Source: Wukongibacter sp050859025 (GTDB taxonomy: Bacteria; Bacillota; Clostridia; Peptostreptococcales; Caminicellaceae). From it: DNA of 64,000 nucleotides. Location: positions 1,240,001-1,304,000 of the forward strand of contig NZ_CP138200.1 in NCBI RefSeq assembly GCF_050859025.1, read 5' to 3'. The stretch's first letter is position 1. Each line of letters starts with the position of its first letter. The notes under the pieces are model-generated. The model did not search any database, was not told the DNA's origin, and saw nothing but the letters and a program-made list of their open reading frames with translations. This document shows, piece after piece, positions 52,467 through 61,162 of this stretch. Both the position numbers and the translations under genes were made by a program.

Positions 52467-53510
52467 ATGGATTTACTAGTCCTTAAAAATATAGGAAAAG
52501 CATATGATAATCAGTATGTTTGCAAAGATATTAATCTATCAATAAGGGAAGGAGAATTTTTTACTTTCTTAGGGCCTTCTGGATGTGGTAAAACAACAAT
52601 TTTACGATTGATATCAGGATTTATTAATCCCGATAAGGGTACTATTTTTCTAGGCGAAAAGGATATCACTAAAGTACCAGCTGAAAAAAGGAATATTGGT
52701 ATGGTTTTTCAGAATTATGCGCTTTTCCCTTATATGAATGTATATGAAAATGTAGAATATGGTTTGAAAATAAAAAAGCTACAAAAAAGCCAAAGAGAAA
52801 AAAAGGTAAGAAAATATTTGAAATTGGTTAACCTCGAGGATTATGAAAAAAGAAAGGTATCTGAATTATCTGGAGGAGAACAACAAAGAGTAGCCTTGGC
52901 AAGATCCTTAGTAATGGAGCCCAAGGTATTATTACTAGATGAACCATTGTCTAATTTAGATGCTAGGCTTAAAGATAAAATGAGAATAGAGCTAAAAGAG
53001 ATTCAAAATAAACTGGGGGTAACAACAATACTTGTTACCCATGATCAGGCAGAAGCCCTGGCAATGGCAGATCGAATAGCCGTTTTTAATAATGGAAGTT
53101 GTGTACAGACAGGGACCCCAAACGAGATTTATTTCAAACCTGTTAATACCTTTGTGGCAACCTTTGTGGGTGAAACAAATTTATTTGAAGCTGAAATTAT
53201 TGACAAAAAAGCAAAAATAGCAGAGGATATGTGGTTAAATCTTTCCCAGCAAAAAGAGGGGAAGTTTATTTCTATTAGGCCGCAGGATGTTCAAATTAAA
53301 AGAGAATATGAAGAGGGTATTAACCAATTTAAAGGGAGAATTAAAAAGATAAAAACAAGTGGTGTATTATTAGAATATATAGTAACGGTCAATAATCTTA
53401 TTTTTAAAGTAGTTAATCTAAATACTTTAGAGAAGAGTGAAGAAATAATGGTAGGTGAGTCTGTTTACTTATCAATAGAGCCAAAGAAGATTAAAATTTT
53501 ACAAGAATAA
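52467..53510 (+). CDS. ABC transporter ATP-binding protein (PotA/FbpC-like)
   Basis: A 347-residue ATPase of an import system. Walker A GPSGCGKTT (about residues 38-46), Q-loop VFQNYALFPYMNVYENV, signature LSGGEQQRVALARSL (about 135), Walker B VLLLDEPLSNLDARL and H-loop LVTHDQAEALAMADRI are all intact. A C-terminal TOBE-like regulatory domain (about 240-345, FISIRPQDVQIKREYEEG) is present. The ATG follows TTAGGAGGAAATA. It is followed eight bases later by the permease ribosome site. Works with the adjacent binding protein and permease. Confidence 0.94.
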   Translation: MDLLVLKNIGKAYDNQYVCKDINLSIREGEFFTFLGPSGCGKTTILRLISGFINPDKGTIFLGEKDITKVPAEKRNIGMVFQNYALFPYMNVYENVEYGLKIKKLQKSQREKKVRKYLKLVNLEDYEKRKVSELSGGEQQRVALARSLVMEPKVLLLDEPLSNLDARLKDKMRIELKEIQNKLGVTTILVTHDQAEALAMADRIAVFNNGSCVQTGTPNEIYFKPVNTFVATFVGETNLFEAEIIDKKAKIAEDMWLNLSQQKEGKFISIRPQDVQIKREYEEGINQFKGRIKKIKTSGVLLEYIVTVNNLIFKVVNLNTLEKSEEIMVGESVYLSIEPKKIKILQE

Positions 53511-53526
53511 TGTAGGTGAGTTAAAA

Positions 53527-55197
53527 TTGATTAGGAATATAAATATTAGAAAGTCAAAAATACTAAGTTGGATATTGATAAGTTTACTACTATGGGTATT
53601 AGTAGGTTTTATTCTTTATCCAGCTTTAAAAACATTTTTGATAAGTTTAATGGACGAAAGCGGTTTGACACTATCTAATTATTCAGAATTAATTAGTACA
53701 GAGTCAAATTTGATGGCCTTAAAGAATACAATTGTATTGGGCTTTTTAACAGTAATTATATGTGGTTTTATAGGCACAGTATTAGCTTTCTTTATTAATT
53801 TTTTTGATTTTCCCTTTAGGACACTGATTGACAAGCTATTGCTATTACCAGTTGTCTTACCTGGCTTGATTATTGTATTTGCATTTGTTCAGCTTTATGG
53901 TGAAAGTGGTTTAGTAACAAAAACACTAGAAGCTATATTTCAATTGAAGGAGTCACCCTATAATTTTGGAGGATTAAAGGGGATTTTATTTGTTCATGGA
54001 TATACCCAATATGTATATTTTTATATGAATGTATCTGTAGCAATTAAACATATAGATCAATCGACAATAGAAGCAGGAAGAAATTTAGGTGCATCAAAGC
54101 TTAAGATTTTCACCAGTGTTATCATACCATTTATTATGCCAGCTTTAATTGCGTCAAGCATTATTACTTTTATGACAGGGATTGGTTCTTTTTCAGCACC
54201 TAGCATTATTGGCGGCAGCTACAAAGTTATGACAACGCAGATACTATTATCTAAAGCCAATAACTTCATGTCAATTGCAGCATCTCAAGTTGTTTTGTTA
54301 ACCATTGTATCCATAGCTTATTTAGTTGTGTTTAGATTCTATGAACAGAAAAAACAATTTACTGCTTCTGTAAAAAGTGTTAGCATAAAGAGGATAAAAC
54401 TAAGGAGCAAATTGACAAAAATCATTGTGATGACTCTTTGCCTAGTGTTGGTTACGTTTATTATTTTGCCAATAATAACTATAATTGTACTTTCTTTTGT
54501 AAAGCCGGGAACATGGATGATTGATATCTATCCGAGGGAATTTTCCTTCGATAACTATATTAAGATATTCTCAAGATCACGGTTCTTGGCTCCATTTGCA
54601 AACAGTATGCTTATGGCAGGTATCACATGTCTATTTTGTATTGTTGTAGCCATACCTAGTTCATATATCATAATCAAGAAAAAATCAAAAATAAAGGTTC
54701 TAATAGAGTTTCTAGTTATGTTACCTTGGGCAATGCCATCAAGTGTAATAGCCATTAATATTATTAATGCCTTCAATAAACCAACAGTATTTTCATTTAA
54801 CAAGGTATTAGTAGGGTCATACATACTGTTACCAATAGCTTATTTTGTAAGTCTATTACCTCTAATGGTAAGAAGCACTAATATTTCCCTACAGAATTTA
54901 AATAATACATATTTAGATGCATCAAAGAGTTTAGGCGCAAATTGGATACAGACATTTAGCAGAGTAGTCATTCCTATTATTGCACCGGGGATAGTTGCTG
55001 GTTTGTTATTGATATTCATTAGAAGCGTTGGAGAATATACGATATCTGTATTTCTATATACAGTGTCTAATAAACCGATTTCAATTGCTATGGTGAATGG
55101 TATTTTTGAATATGAAATAGGATTAGCCATGTCTTATGGAGCAATGATTATAATGCTGGTCTTTATAGGGAGCTTTACTATAGGTAACCAATCTTAA
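53527..55197 (+). CDS. ABC transporter permease, fused double domain (FbpB-like)
   Basis: A 556-residue permease with about twelve helices and two BPD_transp_1 domains (about residues 60-275 and 340-550), as in iron(III) and aminoethylphosphonate importers. Each half has the coupling EAA-type motif: EAGRNLGASKLKIFTSVIIP and DASKSLGANWIQTFSRVVIP. It starts at TTG after GTAGGTGAG; no ATG lies near that ribosome site. Because both permease halves are in one chain, no second membrane gene is needed. The PP2C-like gene follows 35 bases later in the same transcript. Confidence 0.92.
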   Translation: MIRNINIRKSKILSWILISLLLWVLVGFILYPALKTFLISLMDESGLTLSNYSELISTESNLMALKNTIVLGFLTVIICGFIGTVLAFFINFFDFPFRTLIDKLLLLPVVLPGLIIVFAFVQLYGESGLVTKTLEAIFQLKESPYNFGGLKGILFVHGYTQYVYFYMNVSVAIKHIDQSTIEAGRNLGASKLKIFTSVIIPFIMPALIASSIITFMTGIGSFSAPSIIGGSYKVMTTQILLSKANNFMSIAASQVVLLTIVSIAYLVVFRFYEQKKQFTASVKSVSIKRIKLRSKLTKIIVMTLCLVLVTFIILPIITIIVLSFVKPGTWMIDIYPREFSFDNYIKIFSRSRFLAPFANSMLMAGITCLFCIVVAIPSSYIIIKKKSKIKVLIEFLVMLPWAMPSSVIAINIINAFNKPTVFSFNKVLVGSYILLPIAYFVSLLPLMVRSTNISLQNLNNTYLDASKSLGANWIQTFSRVVIPIIAPGIVAGLLLIFIRSVGEYTISVFLYTVSNKPISIAMVNGIFEYEIGLAMSYGAMIIMLVFIGSFTIGNQS

Positions 55198-55232
55198 AAG
55201 TTAATAGGTAGGATCAAAAAGAGGGTGAAGAA

Positions 55233-56075
55233 ATGAAAATTGATTATATAACAGATACATATAAATTGAAAAATGAAGATATCTATGGGGTAACAGATTA
55301 TTCATTTTGGATTTTAGATGGGGCATCGCCACTTAATAAAAGTAACTATACAGACGAATTAAATGATGTTGTATGGATGGTTAATTGGTGGAATGACTAT
55401 TTGAAAGAAAATCTAAGCAATTTTAGAAATAGTTTATTTGAAATACTTGAAGTCGGGGTGGACAAATTAAACTGTGCATTTGCAAAATTTATTGATATTG
55501 ATTGCCTATCGAAACTAGACAGAGCTTCTGCTAGTATAGCTATTACAAGAATTAATGAGAAAAAATTAGAGTGTTTTGTATTAGGTGATGTCGAAATTAT
55601 TACTAAAAAGAAAACTGGAGAGCTTGAAGTTTTAACCGACCATAGAATTGAACCATTAGATAATAGTGTTATGGAGCTAATTTTAAGTAACGATAACAGA
55701 GAAAATGAAATAGAGTTTAATGGATATACTATGAAGGAATTAGAATTATTACAACACAATAGAATGAAGATGAACACAGCAGATGGTTATTATATATTGG
55801 AGCATGACAAGAAAGCAATAAAAAACGGCATTTATAGGGAGTATAACATAGATGATGTCGCTGATATATTAATGATGACGGATGGTTATTCTGCTATATA
55901 TAATAAGTATAATAAATATGAAAAATTAGATTTAATAAATGAATGTAAAAACCAAGGAGTTAAAAGAATTCTTTCATATATTAGGGATATAGAGCTTAAG
56001 GATAACAAGAGGGAAAAATACAAAAGACTTAAAATTCATGATGATGCAACAGCAATATTATGTGAGTTTGATTAG
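55233..56075 (+). CDS. PP2C-like protein phosphatase family protein
   Basis: A 280-residue cytoplasmic protein with the metal-binding motifs of PPM/PP2C phosphatases: FWILDGASPL (about residues 25-34), SASIAITRINEKKLECFVLGD (about 90-110), LMMTDGYSAIYNKYNK (about 210) and DDATAILCEFD at the very end. The key aspartates are present. The ATG follows AGAGGGTGAAG, 35 bases after the permease stop, and a terminator follows, so it is the last gene of the ABC operon. PP2C enzymes dephosphorylate Ser/Thr; here it might control the transporter or act on an imported phosphorylated compound. Both are guesses. Confidence 0.8.
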   Translation: MKIDYITDTYKLKNEDIYGVTDYSFWILDGASPLNKSNYTDELNDVVWMVNWWNDYLKENLSNFRNSLFEILEVGVDKLNCAFAKFIDIDCLSKLDRASASIAITRINEKKLECFVLGDVEIITKKKTGELEVLTDHRIEPLDNSVMELILSNDNRENEIEFNGYTMKELELLQHNRMKMNTADGYYILEHDKKAIKNGIYREYNIDDVADILMMTDGYSAIYNKYNKYEKLDLINECKNQGVKRILSYIRDIELKDNKREKYKRLKIHDDATAILCEFD

Positions 56076-56138
56076 TAGGCAAACCTATGGTATAACCGAT
56101 TAAAACAAATTTATATAAATATATAACTAGGTAAGTTA

Positions 56139-56177
56139 AACCTTTACGTCTAAGCTATAACGTAAGGGTTTTTTCTT
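56139..56177 (+). terminator. Rho-independent terminator of the ABC transporter operon
   Basis: AACCTTTACG / CGTAAGGGTT stem (one G-U) followed by TTTTTTCTTTG. Confidence 0.75.
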
Positions 56178-56373
56178 TGAAATTTATTAAAGCTTTAGAT
56201 TGCTTATCCTTAATTATCTATTGGACTAGAATTATTGACATTATGTAGCAAATTAAGTAAGATAGAAGGAATTATAAAAAATATGAAGAATATTTAGTTG
56301 GAATAAGTTGAGAAAGTAGAGATACTGGGTTCATGGTTGAGCTGTATTAAATAACGAGTCAGGAGTGGAGTAT

Positions 56374-57069
56374 ATGCCTATAGATGTATGTGATAAAAAT
56401 GGGAACCATATAGGGGTTGTACATAAAAGATTTATGGATAAATGGAATATTTGTATGGTAGCATTAACAGATGTAAGAGCAAGAGAACTAAAGGTTGATA
56501 TAGAGAAAATAAAGGAACTGGTGGCAGCTGAATTTGGATGCAAAAAAATGTTTGGTAAAGTTAAAGAGGATGAGCTTAGAGAGAAGATGTATGAATTATT
56601 AAAAAGTGAAAATAGAAATATAATAAGCTATGAAGAGCTTATGATAACAGTTTTTCTAAATCATTTTTCTGAAAAAAAGATTGAAAATTTTATTGACGAA
56701 AAAGCCTTAGAAAACAAGATAAGAGGTTACATATTATATGATCTAAATAAACTGGAGCTGAAACAAAATAGTATAGCAGTAAATCAAGACCTAGGGTATA
56801 TAAATGAACAGCTAGAACTAGATTGGGATAAAACAGCTATATATGCTAAAATCATTGATTATCCTATTTTAGAAACAAGCTCATACTATATAAAGCTAAA
56901 TGAAGCCTATGAGTACACAACAAAAATAAAAATAATCTCAGGGAATTATGAAGAGGAAATGAAATTATCTACAATTCTAGATTGTAAAAAGGATATGGGG
57001 ATTAGTTTAGTTTCCTCAAAAAAGAAAATAGATAGGGTTTTTTGTGATGGAAGAATATATATGCTTTAA
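56374..57069 (+). CDS. Hypothetical protein, unrecognised
   Basis: A 231-residue soluble protein, not recognised. It begins MPIDVCDKNGNHIGVVHKRF and is rich in Glu and Lys. Three cysteines lie in the first ~65 residues, but they do not form CxxC pairs. There is no signal peptide or membrane helix. A helical middle (about residues 45-125) is followed by a beta-rich C-terminus. Start chosen at ATG 56374, eight bases after AGGAG; an earlier in-frame GTG overlaps that site. It stands alone, with a strong terminator after it. No function can be proposed. Confidence 0.75.
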   Translation: MPIDVCDKNGNHIGVVHKRFMDKWNICMVALTDVRARELKVDIEKIKELVAAEFGCKKMFGKVKEDELREKMYELLKSENRNIISYEELMITVFLNHFSEKKIENFIDEKALENKIRGYILYDLNKLELKQNSIAVNQDLGYINEQLELDWDKTAIYAKIIDYPILETSSYYIKLNEAYEYTTKIKIISGNYEEEMKLSTILDCKKDMGISLVSSKKKIDRVFCDGRIYML

Positions 57070-57121
57070 AAAACCTTTATTTCGATAATGGGGGATTTGT
57101 AAACTAAAATAGAATTGTTTC

Positions 57122-57166
57122 AAAGGAGATTTTCATAAAGAATCAAATGAAAATCTCCTTTTTGTA
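57122..57166 (+). terminator. Strong Rho-independent terminator
   Basis: Perfect 15-bp stem AAAGGAGATTTTCAT / ATGAAAATCTCCTTT with a 10-base loop and TTTTTG tail. Confidence 0.88.
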
Positions 57167-57226
57167 TTAGGATAGGAGATAGAACTATCCTTAACTTTGT
57201 GATAAAGGATTATTAAAAAATTTATC

Positions 57227-57397
57227 TTAAGCCTTTATTGTAAGAAGCTTCTTCATAACTCTGTTTAAAGAGGTGAGTTTCATTCCTGTAACCTCAAGTA
57301 ATTTATTCTTAGTGATATTACCTTTTTTTGAATTAGATTTAGAAATTTTTTCAGTAAAATTAAGGGCTTGAATTGACTCCACTATAATCATCTCCAT
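57227..57397 (-). pseudogene. Possible remnant of a Crp/Fnr-type regulator
   Basis: A 56-codon open frame. The end, ITKNKLLEVTGMKLTSLNRVMKKL, resembles the helix-turn-helix of Crp/Fnr proteins, with nothing of the cyclic-nucleotide domain before it. The ribosome site is weak. It might be a short real gene. Between 57070 and 57601 the only other features are the terminator at 57122 and a small dyad CCCTTTTGACCAAAAGGG at 57424. Confidence 0.3.
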
Positions 57398-57601
57398 AGA
57401 GTTATATTATAGTTAAAGTACATACCCTTTTGACCAAAAGGGAAATAAGTCTTTTGTATATTAATTTTTCTAGGAATCAGAAAGATAACAGAAATTAAAA
57501 TTGACTGATACAAAAAATTCATTTATGGAGAGGGCTTGTTTTAGTATAAGTGTTGTGGTTAAAATAAAGTGAGATATAAACAATATGGAGGAGAGATGTA
57601 T

Positions 57602-57982
57602 ATGAAAATGAATTTTGTTACTATCATAGTAAAGGACATGGAGGAATCCCTAAGATTTTACACTGAAATTATAAGATTTAATGTAGTAAAGAGCTTTAGT
57701 CCACAACAGGGGGTCAATATTGCTTTTCTTAAAGGTAAAGATGGAGGTATGGTTGAGCTTATTGAATACGAAAATAAGCCTGATGATTCACAGCGTAGTA
57801 CTAAATCAATAGTGTCAATTGGAATCTCTGTAGATAATTTAGATAAGGAAATAAAAAATCTAGAAGAGAAGGATATTAAAATAAAACAAGGTCCAATAGA
57901 AGTTCCAAGTGGAGAAAAGTTTATATTTATTGAAGACCCGAATGGTGTAGAGATAGAATTAATTGAAGGGTTTGAGATATAA
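57602..57982 (+). CDS. VOC-superfamily (glyoxalase/bleomycin-resistance-like) protein
   Basis: A 126-residue protein made of one glyoxalase-fold domain: MNFVTIIVKDMEESLRFYTEII at the N-terminus, VNIAFLKGKDGGMVELIEYE in the middle, and FIFIEDPNGVEIELIEGFE at the end. The metal-ligand positions hold Glu in VELIE and IELIE; the His of many relatives is missing at the N-terminus (FVTIIVKD), as in several non-lyase members. Start placed at ATG 57602 after GGAGGAGAG; ATG at 57596 is also possible. Substrate unknown. Confidence 0.88.
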   Translation: MKMNFVTIIVKDMEESLRFYTEIIRFNVVKSFSPQQGVNIAFLKGKDGGMVELIEYENKPDDSQRSTKSIVSIGISVDNLDKEIKNLEEKDIKIKQGPIEVPSGEKFIFIEDPNGVEIELIEGFEI

Positions 57983-58087
57983 TTTAACTAATATTATGAT
58001 ATTTTGACTGAAATATAGATATTAATAAGAAACATCTTAAGATTAAAATAGATACTGCTGAAAGTGATAAAAAATAATGATTTAGTA

Positions 58088-58118
58088 ATTAGGTCTGTGG
58101 AAGGGCCTAATTTTTTTA
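58088..58118. terminator. Terminator between the VOC and XRE genes
   Basis: ATTAGGTC / GGCCTAAT stem followed by TTTTTTTATTT, between convergent genes; it overlaps the stop of the minus-strand gene. Confidence 0.65.
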
Positions 58119-58478
58119 TTTATTCTTTCTTAGAACTTCTAAAATTTTTCTAACATCTTCTACATCAATTTTCTTATCTTGCATTTCTTTAGCTAGTTCT
58201 AGATATTCATCTTGAATGTATTTTTCAGGATTATCAGATTTTAGCGGTAGAGATTCGTTATTTAGATTATTATCTAAATAACCTGCAACTTTCATTAAAT
58301 CTTCATAAGAAACTTTTAAGATATTTGAGAGCTTCTTTAGAACGTCTGGAGATGGCTCACGTAAACCTCTTTCTATTCTTGAGATATGGGCAGGGCTTAC
58401 CTTAGAATAAATGCCAAGCTGATTTATAGAAAGCTTTCTTTGATTTCTTAATTGTTTTATATATTCTCCAATGTTCAT
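58116..58478 (-). CDS. XRE-family transcriptional repressor (SinR-like)
   Basis: A 120-residue regulator with an N-terminal HTH_3 domain (IGEYIKQLRNQRKLSINQLGIYSKVSPAHISRIERGLREPSPDVL shown here by its span, about residues 3-50) and a C-terminal helical multimerisation region (about 75-118). It resembles SinR or phage repressors. Start is ATG 58478, eight bases after GGTGGTGG; an earlier in-frame TTG overlaps the site. It is divergent from a tiny helix-turn-helix gene, and the shared intergenic region holds two near-identical dyads that are probably its operators. Confidence 0.88.
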   Translation of the reverse strand: MNIGEYIKQLRNQRKLSINQLGIYSKVSPAHISRIERGLREPSPDVLKKLSNILKVSYEDLMKVAGYLDNNLNNESLPLKSDNPEKYIQDEYLELAKEMQDKKIDVEDVRKILEVLRKNK

Positions 58479-58514
58479 ATACAACCACCACCTATAACAA
58501 TTCTATATTAAAAT

Positions 58515-58530
58515 ATTGCCTAGAGGCAAT
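58515..58530. promoter_or_regulatory. Operator dyad next to the XRE gene
   Basis: ATTGCCTAGAGGCAAT: perfect 7-bp arms around AG, about 37 bases upstream of the XRE start codon. Confidence 0.7.
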
Positions 58531-58558
58531 TAGAATAACGTCATATATGCTAAAAGTA

Positions 58559-58604
58559 TTGACAACTGGCAATAAAGTCGTGTAATATATTACCAAGAGG
58601 CAAT
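58559..58604 (+). promoter_or_regulatory. Promoter with overlapping operator for the small HTH gene
   Basis: TTGACA (58559-58564) and TAATAT (58583-58588) with an 18-base spacer. A second operator-like dyad, ATTACCAAGAGGCAAT (58589-58604), directly follows the -10 box, and a half site CTGGCAAT overlaps the -35. Repressor binding there would block transcription. Confidence 0.7.
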
Positions 58605-58641
58605 GAGATATGATTAATTTTATTAAGAAAGGAGGTATAAT

Positions 58642-58851
58642 ATGGAGAGCTTAATAAATGTAAGAAAATTAAAGGAATATATTGATTCCAATAATATCTC
58701 TGAAATTGAGTTAGCTAATATGATAGGTGTGAATTATACTACAGTTTATAGAGTCTTTAGAGGTATTAGAAAACCTGGGGCTAAGTTTATAGTAGGATTG
58801 ATAAATAGTGAAATCTCACTAGACTATAAGGATATATTTGATACTACTTAA
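58642..58851 (+). CDS. Small Cro-like helix-turn-helix protein
   Basis: A 69-residue protein with a compact helix-turn-helix (ISEIELANMIGVNYTTVYRVFRGIRKPG, spanning about residues 19-46). The ATG follows AAAGGAGGTATAAT. It is divergent from the XRE repressor, with shared operators, in a layout like the CI/Cro pair of a phage. No other phage genes are adjacent, so it may be a domesticated switch. Its targets are unknown, though the operators between the two genes are the obvious ones. Confidence 0.8.
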   Translation: MESLINVRKLKEYIDSNNISEIELANMIGVNYTTVYRVFRGIRKPGAKFIVGLINSEISLDYKDIFDTT

Positions 58852-58936
58852 TTAGAAAGAAGGTAATGAAAAACTAACTAAAAAGTAAATAAGAGATGAA
58901 GAAGGTGTTGAAATAACAAAAACAGGGGGATAAAAA

Positions 58937-59059
58937 ATGTTCTTAGACGTACCATTTGAGGACAAATTATTACATACTATAGTATATGGAGTATTGCTTG
59001 TAATTATATTGGGTTATTATAAGATTAAAGAAATTAGAATGAATAGAGCTAAAAAGTAA
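58937..59059 (+). CDS. Very small membrane protein downstream of the Cro-like gene
   Basis: A 40-codon frame starting at ATG after CAGGGGGATAAAA: MFLDVPFEDKLLH, then a hydrophobic helix (IVYGVLLVIILGYY, about residues 14-27) and a basic tail (KIKEIRMNRAKK). It is 85 bases after the Cro-like gene and on the same strand. Positive-inside topology and a good ribosome site support it. Such peptides can be toxins, phage accessory proteins or regulators; I do not recognise a family. Confidence 0.5.
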   Translation: MFLDVPFEDKLLHTIVYGVLLVIILGYYKIKEIRMNRAKK

Positions 59060-59123
59060 AGTAGTACTACTCTAACATGTTGTGATAGTTACTTGGTCGT
59101 GGGATATTAATATTTTCTTTTTA

Positions 59124-59368
59124 TTGAAACCAATAGAGGAAAATGATAATAATATAGAAGAAAAAAAGCTGAAAAAATATGCTGACAAGTATTTGTATGT
59201 TGTACGTAAATAGCATAATGTTATAAAAAAGACTATGTTGAAATGATAAAATTTATAAATCAAAGTTACTTCCAACAAGAGGAAATAGATGTTAAAATAG
59301 AGTGGGAAGTCAAAATTTTATCATCTGATATTTGGTGTTATGAATTTTCTAAAGCCAAAGTTAAATAA
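59124..59368 (+). pseudogene. Decayed coding sequence
   Basis: Two short open stretches in different frames (PIEENDNNIEEKKLKKYADK ending at 59213, then MIKFINQSYFQQEEIDVKI and on to IWCYEFSKAKVK ending at 59368) look like one frameshifted gene with protein-like composition but no good start. No family recognised. The sequence from 59369 to 59548 shows nothing I can support. Confidence 0.3.
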
Positions 59369-59548
59369 AAGTTCTGATACTGTTGGAATATCAGATATAG
59401 AGTTGGTTTTACAAAGAAAAATAAGATACTAAGATTTCTGTAAGAAAAATTTCTGGAAGTATTGATTTAACATGATTTTAGGAAATTGATACTTTTTAGA
59501 ATGGCTATTTTTCAGTGATAAACCGTAACATAGGATGGAGAGTATAGA

Positions 59549-59600
59549 GTGTCAGACCAGCTAGTAAAAGTCAATAATTTTTACTAACTGGTCTGACACT
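59549..59600. terminator. Long hairpin between decayed region and Cache-domain gene
   Basis: GTGTCAGACCAG-CTAGTAAAA pairs with TTTTACTAA-CTGGTCTGACAC, a stem of about 20 bp. A second hairpin, TAAACCACTAAATC / GATTTAGCGGTTTA, follows and overlaps the end of the minus-strand gene. Probably a bidirectional terminator. Confidence 0.7.
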
Positions 59601-59636
59601 TTGAGCTAAACCACTAAATCATATTGATTTAGCGGT

Positions 59637-61022
59637 TTAACTGTATTTACAAATACATTCCATATAGATTATTTTATCTAATTCTGCAAAAATACCTTCA
59701 ACCTCGTTAGCAATAGATTTTGATCTAATAATATTAAGAAATTCTCGTGTCTCGATTAAAAGGTTAACTACGCTTTCTTTTTGAATCTCATTGGATTTCA
59801 GAGAGGGGTCAAGATTATTTAAATATTGAATTAACATTTCTATCGAAGTCTTTAATTCATTAGCACAGGAGAAATCAAGATCCTGTATTCTTTTTATAAA
59901 GCCATTTGTTTTTTCCTTTTCAGCTTCAATTTCAAAGAGTATATTAATATTTGGATTTACTTTTTCGAATATTAACTCTTCGTTTTCGAATTCAAACAGT
60001 TTTAATTTTTCATCTGGCGGAAGTATTTTCTCTTCAGCAGCTTTGATGGAACCCCCAAGGGTTTGAATTGTATTTCCCATTTGCTTTGTTACGTATAATA
60101 TGCTTGCAATACCAATAAATGTTGTTAAAACTACTCCCAAGAAAATATTACTTTCTATATTTTTCGCTCCTCTGCTTAGACTGCTTTGTTCAATAATACC
60201 AACAACTTTCCATCCAGTAATCATATTGGTTGTAAAGGTAACGTAATAATTTCCAATCTTATCAGAAATGTGAAAGTTCCCGGAGTTTTGGTTGTATAAG
60301 TTCTTAATTATATCATTTGTAAAAAGGGATTTTAATTCTTTATTTTCATTATCATTTAGAAAAAAATAATCACCATTACTTTTTAAAATAGTAAGTAAAT
60401 ACCCTTCTTTTGGTCCCTTAAAGTAGTTTATTTTTTTCGATAAATCATCGAGAGAAATGTCAATGGCCATAATGCCTTTAAAGTTGTCTTCCTTATCCAT
60501 AACCTTCTTTGAAACAGTAACGGTATACTTTTTTGTTGTAGCATCAATATAAGGCTCTGTCCAAACAATGTTTTCCTTTGATTCCACAGCTTTTATATAC
60601 CACGGCCTTTCCTTAGCCAGCCATTCACTGCTTGACAGTCTTTCTGATGTGTCTGGCCAAGAAACAATTTTTTTTGTTCCTCGGATTTTTTTCTCCGGTG
60701 CAAAATAAGCAAATGCGGCAGGTGCATATGATTGCTGAAAAGTCTTGAAGAGCTCAAGGGTTGATTCGTAATATTTTTCTGGATTGTCAGAAACATACTG
60801 AACCATTTCGTTTTTTGAAAACATTTCAACGGCACTTTCAAAGGCCGATAAAAATTCAGTTATTGATATATTGTGCTGTACCACAGAACTGTGGAAGGAT
60901 TCAGTATATTGGGTTTTAAATATTTTACTTGAGCTGTCTATATAAAGTATTATTACTAAAAAAGCTATAATCACAAAAAAAATAATAGTTTTGACTGTTA
61001 ATTTGTTAAAAAATTTATTCAT
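59637..61022 (-). CDS. Cache-domain membrane sensor protein without a recognised output domain
   Basis: A 461-residue membrane protein. Helix 1 (about 10-32) is followed by a dCache_1-type extracellular ligand domain (about 35-285: SEWLAKERPWYIKAVESKENIVWTEPY is its hallmark region, then YTVTVSKKVMDKEDNFKGIMAIDISLDDL), helix 2 (about 290-312, NIFLGVVLTTFIGIASILYV) and a cytoplasmic helical tail of about 150 residues. No MCP, kinase, GGDEF or HAMP domain is apparent. Start is ATG 61022 after GGAAGGTG. It is divergent from a histidine kinase and response regulator pair and may act as an extra sensor for it. This is inference. Confidence 0.83.
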   Translation of the reverse strand: MNKFFNKLTVKTIIFFVIIAFLVIILYIDSSSKIFKTQYTESFHSSVVQHNISITEFLSAFESAVEMFSKNEMVQYVSDNPEKYYESTLELFKTFQQSYAPAAFAYFAPEKKIRGTKKIVSWPDTSERLSSSEWLAKERPWYIKAVESKENIVWTEPYIDATTKKYTVTVSKKVMDKEDNFKGIMAIDISLDDLSKKINYFKGPKEGYLLTILKSNGDYFFLNDNENKELKSLFTNDIIKNLYNQNSGNFHISDKIGNYYVTFTTNMITGWKVVGIIEQSSLSRGAKNIESNIFLGVVLTTFIGIASILYVTKQMGNTIQTLGGSIKAAEEKILPPDEKLKLFEFENEELIFEKVNPNINILFEIEAEKEKTNGFIKRIQDLDFSCANELKTSIEMLIQYLNNLDPSLKSNEIQKESVVNLLIETREFLNIIRSKSIANEVEGIFAELDKIIYMECICKYS

Positions 61023-61162
61023 AAAAGCACCTTCCAAAGAGGTTTTTTTACACTATTTTATCATATATGAAGATATTTTTGTACTTTCGAAGTTATTTAA
61101 AACTTTAAAACAATCGGTTATAATAAAAACAATCAATCTTAAAGAAAAGTAAGGTGTCTGAT

